Of a stretch of DNA of 44,555 nucleotides, positions 36,258 to 43,926 are shown piece by piece. Each line of letters begins with the position of its first letter. Position 1 is the stretch's first letter. The notes beneath the pieces are model-generated. The model searched no databases. It saw only the letters and a program-made list of their open reading frames with translations, and had not been told where the DNA came from. Source of the DNA: Lachnospiraceae bacterium. Its GTDB lineage: Bacteria; Bacillota; Clostridia; Lachnospirales; Lachnospiraceae. Where the stretch lies: positions 1 to 44,555 of the forward strand of contig JAFXQR010000105.1 in assembly GCA_017526985.1 (NCBI GenBank). The letters run 5' to 3'. The position numbers were made by a program, and so were the translations under genes.

Positions 36258-37213
36258 TGGAATATCAGTTTGTGATTAGCGAAGAACAGGAGGGCGACCG
36301 CATTGACCGGTATGTTGCCGGTCTTTTACCGGACTGCTCCAGATCCTATCTGCAAAAACTGATCAAAGACGGCGCATTGCTGATCAATCAGAAAGCAGTG
36401 AAACCTTCCGCTGCCATAAAGAGCGGCGACCAGATCATCTTAAATGTTCCGGAAGCTATCCTGCCGGATATCAAACCGCAGGATATTCCCATAGACATCG
36501 TATATGAAGATCACGATATTATTATCGTCAATAAAGCCAAGGGTATGGTAGTACATCCGGCACCGGGGCATTATGAAGGCACCCTGGTCAATGCGATCCT
36601 TTATCATTGCAGGGATCTGTCCGGAATCAACGGAGTATTGCGTCCGGGGATCGTGCACCGGATCGACCGGGATACCACAGGTCTGCTGGTCATCTGCAAA
36701 AATGATGATGCCCATCAAAAGATCGCTGCTCAGTTTAAAACCCATGATATCGAGCGCAGTTATCAGGCGATAGCGCTGGGAAATATTCACAGATCTCAAA
36801 ATGACTCCAAAGTGCCGGAAACGATACATACCTATATCGCAAGAGATCCCAAAGACCGTAAAAGAATGGCGGTCGTACCATGTGCACCGGGTACCGATCC
36901 GGGATACGGTAAAGATGCCATCACACATTTTAATGTATTAAAGCAATACACCGATATGGCGCATATTGAATGCCGTCTGGAAACCGGCCGTACGCATCAG
37001 ATCCGCGTGCATATGTCGTATATCGGTCATCCCTTGCTGGGAGATGCTGTATACGGCGCAAAATCTTCGAAATTCACATCCAAAACGCAGGGGCAGACAT
37101 TGCATGCCAAAACACTTGGCTTTGTACATCCATCCACAAACGAATGGATTTCTTTTGATTCCGAATTGCCCGAATATTTTCAAAATATACTGAATTCGCT
37201 GGCTGCAGAATAG
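36257..37213 (+). CDS. RluA-family pseudouridine synthase (RluD-like)
   Basis: 318 residues. N-terminal S4 RNA-binding domain (about 1-75: DRIDRYVAGLLPDCSRSYLQKLI), then the catalytic domain with RPGIVHRIDRDTTGLLV, which carries the catalytic Asp in HRIDRDT. Further motifs are RSYQAIALG, ETGRTHQIRVH and HPLLGDAVYG. Fits RluD (large-subunit rRNA pseudouridines), though RluA-family specificity cannot be read from motifs. lspA-rluD order is typical of Firmicutes. Last gene of the operon. Confidence 0.95.
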   Translation: MEYQFVISEEQEGDRIDRYVAGLLPDCSRSYLQKLIKDGALLINQKAVKPSAAIKSGDQIILNVPEAILPDIKPQDIPIDIVYEDHDIIIVNKAKGMVVHPAPGHYEGTLVNAILYHCRDLSGINGVLRPGIVHRIDRDTTGLLVICKNDDAHQKIAAQFKTHDIERSYQAIALGNIHRSQNDSKVPETIHTYIARDPKDRKRMAVVPCAPGTDPGYGKDAITHFNVLKQYTDMAHIECRLETGRTHQIRVHMSYIGHPLLGDAVYGAKSSKFTSKTQGQTLHAKTLGFVHPSTNEWISFDSELPEYFQNILNSLAAE

Positions 37214-37231
37214 AAATATCTATATAAGATA

Positions 37232-37259
37232 TGGTATAATTTACTGGTATGCTATAGGC
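37232..37259 (+). promoter_or_regulatory. Extended -10 promoter with conserved GCTATAGGC leader
   Basis: TGGTATAAT (TG at 37232, TATAAT 37235-37240), then exactly 10 bases, then GCTATAGGC (37251-37259). The same layout recurs at 43417-43444. Marks the left edge of the accessory region. Confidence 0.6.
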
Positions 37260-37328
37260 GGTTTTGTAAAATAAGAGAGAATAGATTTAAACAAAAAATC
37301 GGTAGGAGATTAAGGCTGGATAGCGGTA

Positions 37329-38087
37329 ATGGTTGCGGAAAAGAGTATGAAATATACTGATGAAAAAATATTTGATTTGCTTGATTATATAAAAAAGCGC
37401 CCGGGAATGTATCTTGGCTCACTTAATATCAGTGCATTACGTACATACATTGCCGGCTATGATCATGCTCTAAGTGATTTCGGAATATATGAGAATATAA
37501 CAAAAACGGTTCTTTTTCCTCTAAATTTCTGGTTTATGAATGAGTTTTCAAAGATTAAAACAAATAGTTCTAATAGTTCATTAGGATGGGACAGACTAAT
37601 ACTTGAGAAATGCGGCGGTGATCAGAAATTAGCTCTTGAACAGTTTTATAAATATCTTGATGAATTTCGTTCACTCAAAGCCGTGAGCCTAAAAAAAGCA
37701 ATCCTAACAGAGGAGAACATCCTTGCTAACGATAATATGCTTTATTCTTATAGAATTGGCCCTAAGCTTGATATTTCCCGAAAGGATATTACTGATAACG
37801 AAGATCTTTATTTTCATTCAGGAAAATATATCGGCCGAAAGTATCCGATATACGATTCCCCTAAAGCGGTGTATATTATTGAACTATCAAACGACATCGG
37901 ATTTCTCAGCGCTGTCGAAACAAAGAAAGATATTCGACTTGAGCGATATATATACCGCAAAAATGAGATTTTTGGAGATAATAAATGCCTCGAGTCACCG
38001 GAACATGTTTTTGGCAAATTACCCGCATTTACGGATGTAGATTATGTCAATAATCCGGATTTTGGCAAGCCTATTATCAGGCGCTAA
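37329..38087 (+). CDS. Hypothetical protein with RPGMYLG motif
   Basis: 252 residues, function not recognised. Residues about 8-45 contain KIFDLLDYIKKRPGMYLGSLNI, reminiscent of the RPGMYIG loop at the start of GyrB/GHKL ATPases, but no ATPase N box or DxGxG follows, so this is only resemblance. The rest is mixed and soluble. An internal ATG at 37347 (MKYTDEKIF) is also plausible as start; ribosome sites are weak for both. Driven by the promoter at 37232. It looks A/T-richer than the housekeeping genes. Neighbours (XRE regulator, SUKH protein) suggest an immunity-type island, by inference. Confidence 0.7.
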   Translation: MVAEKSMKYTDEKIFDLLDYIKKRPGMYLGSLNISALRTYIAGYDHALSDFGIYENITKTVLFPLNFWFMNEFSKIKTNSSNSSLGWDRLILEKCGGDQKLALEQFYKYLDEFRSLKAVSLKKAILTEENILANDNMLYSYRIGPKLDISRKDITDNEDLYFHSGKYIGRKYPIYDSPKAVYIIELSNDIGFLSAVETKKDIRLERYIYRKNEIFGDNKCLESPEHVFGKLPAFTDVDYVNNPDFGKPIIRR

Positions 38088-38118
38088 TCTATGCGATAAA
38101 AATTCCCTATTTCAGTCA

Positions 38119-38133
38119 AGACATACGATGTCT
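38119..38133. promoter_or_regulatory. Palindromic operator candidate
   Basis: AGACAT-ACG-ATGTCT, perfect 6-bp arms, about 100 bases before the XRE regulator. A related AGACATGTCT palindrome lies at 41262-41271. Confidence 0.4.
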
Positions 38134-38222
38134 GGTACACAAAATACGGCTTTTCTCACTTTATGTCGTGTTAAATGTGGGCCGAGCGGAAGATAATAGT
38201 CAACGAAAGGAGGAAAGAAATA

Positions 38223-38711
38223 GTGGATCAGGCTAAGATAGGTTCTTTTTTAAGGGAGCTCAGAAAAGAAAAAAAACTGACGCAGGAACAACTTGCAGAA
38301 CACTTTGGTGTTGCTGCACGGACGGTATCCAGATGGGAAAACGGCAATAATATGCCCGACCTGTCAATTTTGGTAGAACTAGCAGACTATTACAATGTAG
38401 ATATCCGTGAGCTCATTTGCGGAGAAAGGAAAAGTGAGAAAATGAATGAGGATATGAAAGAAACGTTGACTATGGTAGCAGATTATGCTGAAAAGCAGAA
38501 AAAGCATGCAATAATCAGAGCAGCAATACTGTTTGGCCTGGAAATGATCTGCTGCGGGTATACATTAGGTGCGGCAACTTTGGTGCTGAAGAGCAACGGA
38601 GAAATAAGTTCGACATTCGCAATAGTACCTATGTTGATCACTTTTTGTTTTTCAATCATGCTGGTTATCAATGCCAAGGATTATATCAGCAAACTTCCGA
38701 AGAAAGAATAA
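38223..38711 (+). CDS. XRE-family transcriptional regulator with two membrane segments
   Basis: 162 residues. HTH_3 domain about 4-62: LRELRKEKKLTQEQLAEHFGVAARTVSRWENG, then LADYYNVDIRELI. A linker (about 65-100) is followed by two hydrophobic segments (IIRAAILFGLEMICCGYTLGAATLVL and IVPMLITFCFSIMLVI), so the repressor is probably membrane-tethered. GTG at 38223 is chosen because AAAGGAGG lies 9 bases before it; a longer frame from 38175 would read through that site. Such small XRE-plus-membrane proteins are common in Clostridia. Confidence 0.85.
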   Translation: MDQAKIGSFLRELRKEKKLTQEQLAEHFGVAARTVSRWENGNNMPDLSILVELADYYNVDIRELICGERKSEKMNEDMKETLTMVADYAEKQKKHAIIRAAILFGLEMICCGYTLGAATLVLKSNGEISSTFAIVPMLITFCFSIMLVINAKDYISKLPKKE

Positions 38712-38713
38712 CT

Positions 38714-39145
38714 ATGAGAAATTTGGCAATGAACAGTGCATTTGAAGTTGTAAACAGTGCTCCCGGCTCAAGCGAGATTGAAATAGAGGAGTTAGTCCGC
38801 TATGCTCAAATAAATATTCCTATGGAATATCTGTCTATTATCAGAAAGGAAACTGAGCTTGAAATAAGTGTAGCCAAAATAAAGCTCCTGCGCTTATGGG
38901 GCGCTAAAGGATGCATTGAGATGAATGAAGCATATCATATTCAGCAATATATACCGAATTCTCTGGCAATCGGTGATGATGAATGTTGTAATGTGCTTCT
39001 GTATGCAGAGGGAGAAAAGGGATTCGGATTATATATAGTTTCATTAAGTGATCTGGAAGAGAATGCGATGGTAAATATTGCTGATTCGCTTAAAACATTT
39101 TTAGTAGATGGGATTGGATTGAATGTCTTTAATAGTTATTTTTAG
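38714..39145 (+). CDS. SUKH (SMI1/KNR4-like) family protein
   Basis: 143 residues. The pattern IEELVRYAQINIPMEYLSIIRK..., then LRLWGAKGCIEMNEAYHIQQYIP and LAIGDDECCNVLLYAEGEKGFGLYIVSLSDLEE fits the SUKH fold: an early helix pair, a W-G strand turn and a 'GD' turn. SUKH proteins are frequent immunity proteins of polymorphic toxins but also have other roles. It starts 2 bases after the XRE gene, so they are likely co-transcribed. No toxin gene is next to it. Confidence 0.75.
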   Translation: MRNLAMNSAFEVVNSAPGSSEIEIEELVRYAQINIPMEYLSIIRKETELEISVAKIKLLRLWGAKGCIEMNEAYHIQQYIPNSLAIGDDECCNVLLYAEGEKGFGLYIVSLSDLEENAMVNIADSLKTFLVDGIGLNVFNSYF

Positions 39146-39268
39146 TAATGGAACTGTAGGGAATGAATGTTAAAAATACGCTCAGATACCGCTGTCAGAG
39201 GCTTTCTTGGTGTTGTACCGAGAGAGGACCGGTAATGAATAATATAAATGGTATTTTTTATGTTTGAT

Positions 39269-39306
39269 AGTTCTAATCTTTAGATAGATTGGGACTTTTC
39301 TTTTTT
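39269..39306 (+). terminator. Terminator after the SUKH gene
   Basis: Eleven-bp stem AGTTCTAATCT / AGATTGGGACT (with G-T pairs), 6-base loop TTAGAT, then TTTTCTTTTTT. The gene-free stretch 39146-39268 before it holds nothing else I can name. Confidence 0.7.
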
Positions 39307-39344
39307 CTAGACATAACGCGGACCTCCGGCCGCAACCAAAAAAT

Positions 39345-39418
39345 ATAGAGCCAAAACCCTGTTGATTGTGCTATATTGCACATAGGCTAAAATACCAACA
39401 AGGAGGTTTTGGCTCTAT
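39345..39418 (+). promoter_or_regulatory. Long stem-loop sequestering ribosome site and start codon of the orphan gene
   Basis: Perfect 14-bp arms ATAGAGCCAAAACC (39345-39358) and GGTTTTGGCTCTAT (39405-39418). Pairing extends inward through CTGTTG (39359-39364) with CAAC...GG (39396-39403), so the whole AGGAGG (39401-39406) and the A and T of the ATG are paired. An inner hairpin TGTGC/GCACA (39367-39371, 39378-39382) caps it. Confidence 0.75.
39366..39393 (+). promoter_or_regulatory. Possible promoter inside the stem-loop
   Basis: TTGTGC (39366-39371), 16-base spacer, TAAAAT (39388-39393). Transcripts begun here, near 39400, would lack the left arm and so leave the ribosome site free. Weak hexamers; inference. 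Confidence 0.3.
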
Positions 39419-40952
39419 GTGCAAAATGATAGACCAATACAGTGATAAAATCAAGGGTACATTTTCTTTTTTCGATCGCATGATCATTAACGGTTATCTA
39501 AACCCTTTAATGAATGAGCATTCTCGTCCCGGTGCTCTTGCACAGCTCGGGGTGCTTCACAAAAACTATAAGGACTATTTTATGCAGGTCACCAACTCTA
39601 TTATCAGGCAGATTGAAGATGGCGCCACCGAATTGGAACGTCCTGTCATTTATCTTTCATCGACAAAGCAGAAAAAAGAAGATGTTGCTAAAAGTATACT
39701 TGATTCTTCTCCCGTTGATGAAGGTCTTATCTGTGCTATAAAGATCCTGGAATCTTGCAAAACAGCCAAAGTGTATGGCAGCAATGAAGGAAAACTTGTC
39801 GTGAAATCAACTTTTACCAAGTGTCTTCATTACTACCTCTACTACCTCGATAAAGTATTCGGTTTCATGTTTGTTAAGATCCAAACGTGGTTTCCTTTTA
39901 ACATCCAGGTGTATATAAACGGACGCGAAATGATGAAATCCGTTTTTACAAGGAATCACATCACTTATCAGTGCTACGACAATTCTTTCACAGATCTCTC
40001 TGACATTGCTAAAGCTCAAAAGCTCGCCGATAAGTTTAATTCAGAAAAACTTTGTCGCCAGCTTGATAAGTTTGCAAAATCCATCAACCCTTTTCTTGCT
40101 ACTGTTCAAAAAACTTTCGGGCAGGGCTATAACTGGTGTGTGCATCAATGCGAGTTCGCAACCGATGTAATGTTTAAGGAACGGAAATTCCTCGAGGATA
40201 TTTATCCATCGCTGGTTGGTCACGCATTCTATGATTTCACAGTCACCGATGTCTTTACCTTTATGGGACGTAAACCGGACCCGCGGTTTCTGGGAGAATC
40301 TGTCTCCGACTATAAATCACGCCCCATAGGCTGTAGGGTAAAGTTCAAGTTAAACGCCAACAGTATCAAAATGTATGACAAATGCAGTGTACTCCGCATT
40401 GAAACCACGATCAATAATCCACGTGAATTCAAAGTATATGCTGATGTCCATCATCGTGGCGGAAAGATTTCAAAAGAATGGAAACCTATGGGCAAGTCTA
40501 TATCCAACCTTTACCGCTACGCTGAGGTATCTAAAACATGTAACGAACGTTTTCTTGATGCCATGACAGATATCGTTCCGGTTAAATCCACTTTGGATGA
40601 AATCAGTAAAATCTGCTCTGGTAAAACTATAGATGGATACCGAGTTACCGGCTTCAATGTATGGTCTCCTGATGTTGTAAGAATCATGGAAACGGTCTGC
40701 GATGGCAGATATTTCATCAATGGTTTTCGAAACAAGGATATCGGAAAGATTATATATCCGAATTTCGAATCAAATAGAAAACGCAGCGCCAAGACCAGCA
40801 GGTTATTGAAAAAACTCCGGCTACATGGACTCATCAAAAAAGTTCCGAAATCACGTCGATATCATGTTACATCAAAAGGGCATCGTACTATGGGAACGTT
40901 ACTTGAACTACATTCTCGCGACTATCCTACACTTGCTGCAAAACCGACATAA
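39417..40952 (+). CDS. Orphan 511-residue protein with C-terminal winged helix, possibly mobile-element encoded
   Basis: 511 residues. No named family recognised with certainty, but the block pattern recalls a widespread uncharacterised family: KCLHYYLYYLDKVFGFMFVKI with TWFPFNIQVYINGR, then AQKLADKF, CEFATDVMF, MGRKPDPRF, SIKMYDK, LRIETTINN, WKPMGKSI. The C-terminal 60 residues (SRLLKKLRLHGLIKKVPKSRRYHVTSKG) form a winged helix. A conserved acidic or Lys/Tyr-rich core (KMYDK, RIETT) could be catalytic, but no nuclease motif is proven. Start ATG 39417 with AGGAGG 10 bases before; both lie in a stem-loop. A terminator follows. Confidence 0.75.
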   Translation: MCKMIDQYSDKIKGTFSFFDRMIINGYLNPLMNEHSRPGALAQLGVLHKNYKDYFMQVTNSIIRQIEDGATELERPVIYLSSTKQKKEDVAKSILDSSPVDEGLICAIKILESCKTAKVYGSNEGKLVVKSTFTKCLHYYLYYLDKVFGFMFVKIQTWFPFNIQVYINGREMMKSVFTRNHITYQCYDNSFTDLSDIAKAQKLADKFNSEKLCRQLDKFAKSINPFLATVQKTFGQGYNWCVHQCEFATDVMFKERKFLEDIYPSLVGHAFYDFTVTDVFTFMGRKPDPRFLGESVSDYKSRPIGCRVKFKLNANSIKMYDKCSVLRIETTINNPREFKVYADVHHRGGKISKEWKPMGKSISNLYRYAEVSKTCNERFLDAMTDIVPVKSTLDEISKICSGKTIDGYRVTGFNVWSPDVVRIMETVCDGRYFINGFRNKDIGKIIYPNFESNRKRSAKTSRLLKKLRLHGLIKKVPKSRRYHVTSKGHRTMGTLLELHSRDYPTLAAKPT

Positions 40953-40982
40953 CAGCTCTGTCAATAAGAATACTCTTCCTGC

Positions 40983-41005
40983 AATCAAGCAACCCTTGAT
41001 TTTAT
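40983..41005 (+). terminator. Terminator after the orphan gene
   Basis: AATCAAG / CTTGATT stem (40983-40989, 40995-41001) with 5-base loop, followed by TTATT. The T run is short. Confidence 0.5.
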
Positions 41006-41225
41006 TCTGCTGTCAATGTACTGAAAATCTTTATATTTCTTGATGTTTTCTCAAGGAAATATCATAATATGCGTCGCAGATTCCGGACATAGATCAAGCG
41101 ATCCCCCTGCACAAAACCAATGTTGAGAGGCTGCGCAGAGATGACCTTCCCTTTAATTGGAAAAGAAAGTATGGGCTTTGTTTATATATAAAATGTGTCT
41201 AAGTGTGAATATATTCATAAAAACA

Positions 41226-41254
41226 TTGATTTTTGACAACATACTGGTTATAAT
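41226..41254 (+). promoter_or_regulatory. Predicted promoter of the HTH-PRiA4 gene
   Basis: TTGATT (41226-41231), 17-base spacer, TATAAT (41249-41254), 54 bases before the ATG at 41309. A TTGACA at 41233 is too close to the -10 to serve. Confidence 0.6.
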
Positions 41255-41261
41255 CCAATCA

Positions 41262-41271
41262 AGACATGTCT
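41262..41271. promoter_or_regulatory. Palindrome at the predicted transcription start
   Basis: Perfect 10-bp palindrome AGACATGTCT starting 7 bases after the -10. It shares both half-sites with the palindrome at 38119-38133. Candidate autoregulatory operator. Confidence 0.4.
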
Positions 41272-41308
41272 AAATGAGAAAATAAAGTTAAGAAAGAGGG
41301 ATAATCCT

Positions 41309-43396
41309 ATGCCGATATCTGATAAAGACCTGGAATATATGAAGAAAATAGCTGTTTTTTACCGTGCTAACGGTTCTATTAAGAGGACAGCTGACGAATT
41401 CAAGATCAACCGCAATAAAGTCCGTAAGATCCTAGTCACAATGGGTGAGATAAAGTCTCCCATCGCTGATAATGTAAGAAAGCTCCGTGAGGAAGGACTA
41501 TCCATTCAAGAGATTGCAAAATATCTTAATGTCTCTGTAGCTACGGTATCAACTGCCCTTCCTTATGAGGATAAGGTGGATAATACGCTGGAGCCTACAG
41601 AACACGCGGTCAAGGTAAGGGAATATCGGGCATATGAGAAGAAACTCAAGATGCAGATGATTAAGCCTGCAAAAACGAAGGAAGATGAGCCTATGAAGGG
41701 AGAGACTATGGAAGATAAGAGTATGAAAAATATGACGATAAAAGAAGCGCAATCTGATAAAGAAACAAGCGTAAAAGAGTGGGAGAAAGACATCAAGATG
41801 TCCTATACGGAGGATTATACCAGACCTCCCAGAGTCACCTGGGAAGAAAGAGAAGAACAGTTGAAAGCTCTTTCCAAGGCATACGATAGGCATCCATCAA
41901 AGGAACTGGCATCCTGCATCCGACAAATGAGCCCGTTTCGCCCCGGTATAGATGCGAAAGAGAAGGAATTAAAGAAACTCTTGAATAAAAAGAAAAGAAC
42001 AGAGGAAGAATCTAAAAGGTTTATGGAGCTTGTCTACGAACTCGGGCTTTTCCCCGGTGCGTTAAATGACCGTGACAAAGATGCGTTAGAAAAAATTTCC
42101 GGTGATCGCTTACCTCCAGATCCACTGAATGTCGTAAGGCTTCATATGGAGCTTTATGATGAATACGAAGAGTGGTATGAGAAAGAGGATGGATATGTTG
42201 ATAAGGACGCTGAAGTATTCAAGAAATATGGAAAACTGCAGTATGGCAACCATATAAGCAGGGATATAGTCGTACCGTATGATATCCCCTTATATGCCCT
42301 TCATTATGTGATCCAGAGAGCCTTTGGATGGGAAAACTCACATCTGCATCAGTTTGAGCTGCCACCGGATGCCTTTAAAAAGGTGACTAAGAATAAAGCC
42401 GGATTATGGAGCAAAATGGTTGGTATCCTATTCCGTTCCCCTTATATGAACGAAGAAGACGAGTTCTGGTGTGATGACTACAATGGTGGCAGCTTCAAGA
42501 ACTGGCTCAGGAAGAAGTATACTGGACCTTATCTTTCTCAGTGCCAAGGCGAAGGTATCCTCTCCTGCATAAACAATATAAAGAGGATCGATATAAACGC
42601 TAAATATTATGTATTGTATAGCAATGCATATAACCATAAAACGAATAAATACGATGGGGAGGAATATGTATCCAGAATCTCACCGGTTTATGACAACGAA
42701 GGGAATAAGCGGCCGGAACCTACGCCTATATTCTCTGATGAAGCCCCTTATAGAGTCGAGATAATGGATTTTAAGGATGCTCCGGTAGAAGGACTTCGAA
42801 AACTGTTTGACCGGGATCCCATGTCTCTCCTTGAAAGGTTGCCCTTATATTCTGTACTTGCGGTAGGTAAATATACTCTTCCAAAGGACGCGCCAAAGGA
42901 AGAGAAGGCCTATATTAAGAAGCAAATAGCGAAATCGGGAGATGCGATCTATAAGGAGTTAAAGGAACACATAGATTATATTGTTAAGGAACAGATCAAT
43001 GCTCCTGAATACCAAGTCTATCCCCAACCGGTAACGGATACCCTGATCTACAGCTATGACTTTGGTGATAACTGGACGATTAGAATCACAGCAAGTGAAA
43101 ACTGCGAAGATTTAGTAGTATCTGAGCGGATTACCCAGACAGAGCTAGACAGGGCAAATGTGAAGTGCCGAGAGGTCTATCGTCCGGTTCTGATTGCCAA
43201 AGATGCTGAGATGCTGGTAGATGATGTTGGTGGTATCAGTGGCTTTGCTGAGTTCTTAGAGGAGATCAATCCCGAGTTAGATGGGTTATCTGCCCTGGAG
43301 AAGAAGGAAGCTAAGGAAAAGAAGAAGGAAAGCCTGACTTGGGCAAAGAGCCTTGGGTGGCATAGGGAGAATTTGTCGGATTTTAACCTAATCTGA
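41309..43396 (+). CDS. HTH domain fused to PRiA4_ORF3 (IS1096 TnpR-like) protein
   Basis: 695 residues. The N-terminal 90 residues hold two helix-turn-helix-like units (GSIKRTADEFKINRNKVRKI and GLSIQEIAKYLNVSVATVS). A charged coiled linker (about 95-240) follows. The C-terminal part (about 295-680) carries PRiA4_ORF3 motifs: YDIPLYALHYVIQRAFGW-NSHLHQFEL, YSYDFGDNWTIRI and DVGGISGFAEFLEE. This family was named from plasmid pRiA4b and the IS1096 passenger gene; its biochemical role is not settled. AAAGAGGGA precedes the ATG. The large linker splits the domain into two blocks, which is unusual. Confidence 0.85.
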   Translation: MPISDKDLEYMKKIAVFYRANGSIKRTADEFKINRNKVRKILVTMGEIKSPIADNVRKLREEGLSIQEIAKYLNVSVATVSTALPYEDKVDNTLEPTEHAVKVREYRAYEKKLKMQMIKPAKTKEDEPMKGETMEDKSMKNMTIKEAQSDKETSVKEWEKDIKMSYTEDYTRPPRVTWEEREEQLKALSKAYDRHPSKELASCIRQMSPFRPGIDAKEKELKKLLNKKKRTEEESKRFMELVYELGLFPGALNDRDKDALEKISGDRLPPDPLNVVRLHMELYDEYEEWYEKEDGYVDKDAEVFKKYGKLQYGNHISRDIVVPYDIPLYALHYVIQRAFGWENSHLHQFELPPDAFKKVTKNKAGLWSKMVGILFRSPYMNEEDEFWCDDYNGGSFKNWLRKKYTGPYLSQCQGEGILSCINNIKRIDINAKYYVLYSNAYNHKTNKYDGEEYVSRISPVYDNEGNKRPEPTPIFSDEAPYRVEIMDFKDAPVEGLRKLFDRDPMSLLERLPLYSVLAVGKYTLPKDAPKEEKAYIKKQIAKSGDAIYKELKEHIDYIVKEQINAPEYQVYPQPVTDTLIYSYDFGDNWTIRITASENCEDLVVSERITQTELDRANVKCREVYRPVLIAKDAEMLVDDVGGISGFAEFLEEINPELDGLSALEKKEAKEKKKESLTWAKSLGWHRENLSDFNLI

Positions 43397-43405
43397 TGGA
43401 TTATA

Positions 43406-43444
43406 TATAGCAGATATGATATACTTACTATGTCTGCTATAGGC
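43406..43444 (+). promoter_or_regulatory. Extended -10 promoter within an inverted repeat, with GCTATAGGC leader
   Basis: TGATATACT (TG 43417, TATACT 43420-43425), 10 bases, GCTATAGGC (43436-43444). Perfect 9-bp arms TATAGCAGA (43406-43414) and TCTGCTATA (43433-43441) flank the -10. The -10/leader layout copies that at 37232-37259. Confidence 0.6.
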
Positions 43445-43473
43445 AAGATTATACGAAGAAAGAGAGCACAAAA

Positions 43474-43926
43474 ATGTCCCATCATAGCTTAGATCCCTAT
43501 CCGATTCCTAAAGATAGTGTCCCCTTATATATCAACGAGCCCTGGCTTATTGATAGGTCGCTTCTGGAGTATCCATTAAGCAAAGAACCAGAAGACACGG
43601 AAGACAATATCCGGATTTATGCCCCTATCGACCTAAATCACGATGCTATCCTTCGCAGGCTTGAGTATGTTATTGCCAGATACGGAGAAGCTAATGAGGA
43701 CAACGAGATGTGCTTCAGTGTAGATGTGGACGCCCTTATCTCCCAGATCGAGGTATACGATCAGGTATGGTATGTGCGTCATATGCCTAAAGAAGGAGAT
43801 CATAGCCAGAAAGCTATAGATTTGGTAAAGGACTTCATTAAGAGGCTGGAAGAAATACCTGATGGATGTGCTGAGTGCTTCCCTTTTGATACGATTGAGC
43901 AGTTGAAGGGAGAGTATTTAGCGTAA
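43474..43926 (+). CDS. Hypothetical acidic protein
   Basis: 150 residues, not recognised. Soluble and acidic, without a signal peptide. The C-terminal half is helical (DLVKDFIKRLEEI) and holds two close cysteines (DGCAECFPF). AAGAAAGAGAG precedes the ATG at 43474. It has its own promoter with the shared leader module. Confidence 0.65.
   Translation: MSHHSLDPYPIPKDSVPLYINEPWLIDRSLLEYPLSKEPEDTEDNIRIYAPIDLNHDAILRRLEYVIARYGEANEDNEMCFSVDVDALISQIEVYDQVWYVRHMPKEGDHSQKAIDLVKDFIKRLEEIPDGCAECFPFDTIEQLKGEYLA

Larger units (their letters stand above)
39345..41005 (+). mobile_element. Putative selfish element: stem-loop, orphan gene, terminator
   Basis: One large gene with a start-masking inverted repeat in front and a terminator behind, inserted in an accessory stretch. 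No terminal inverted repeats or target duplications are evident, so the ends are approximate. Proposed from layout and from my recollection that similar proteins recur across unrelated bacteria. Confidence 0.3.
40953..41308. other. Gene-free stretch between the orphan gene and the PRiA4 gene
   Basis: 356 bases. Holds the terminator at 40983, then about 200 bases in which I see no gene, and at its right end the promoter and palindrome of the next gene. Repeated TGTCTAA (41193 and 41267 regions) may be part of an operator. Confidence 0.6.

Noticed and set aside
37347-37415. RPGMYLG motif as evidence for a GyrB/HSP90-type ATPase
   Set aside because: No N-box Asn or DxGxG motif occurs in the rest of the protein.
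39310-40953. GACATAAC on both sides of the orphan gene (39310-39317 and 40946-40953) as a target-site duplication
   Set aside because: The right copy overlaps the stop codon of the gene, and the same octamer also occurs at 33159, so it is probably chance.
41233-41254. TTGACA (41233) and TATAAT (41249) as a consensus promoter pair
   Set aside because: The spacer would be only 10 bases; TTGATT at 41226 with 17 bases is used instead.
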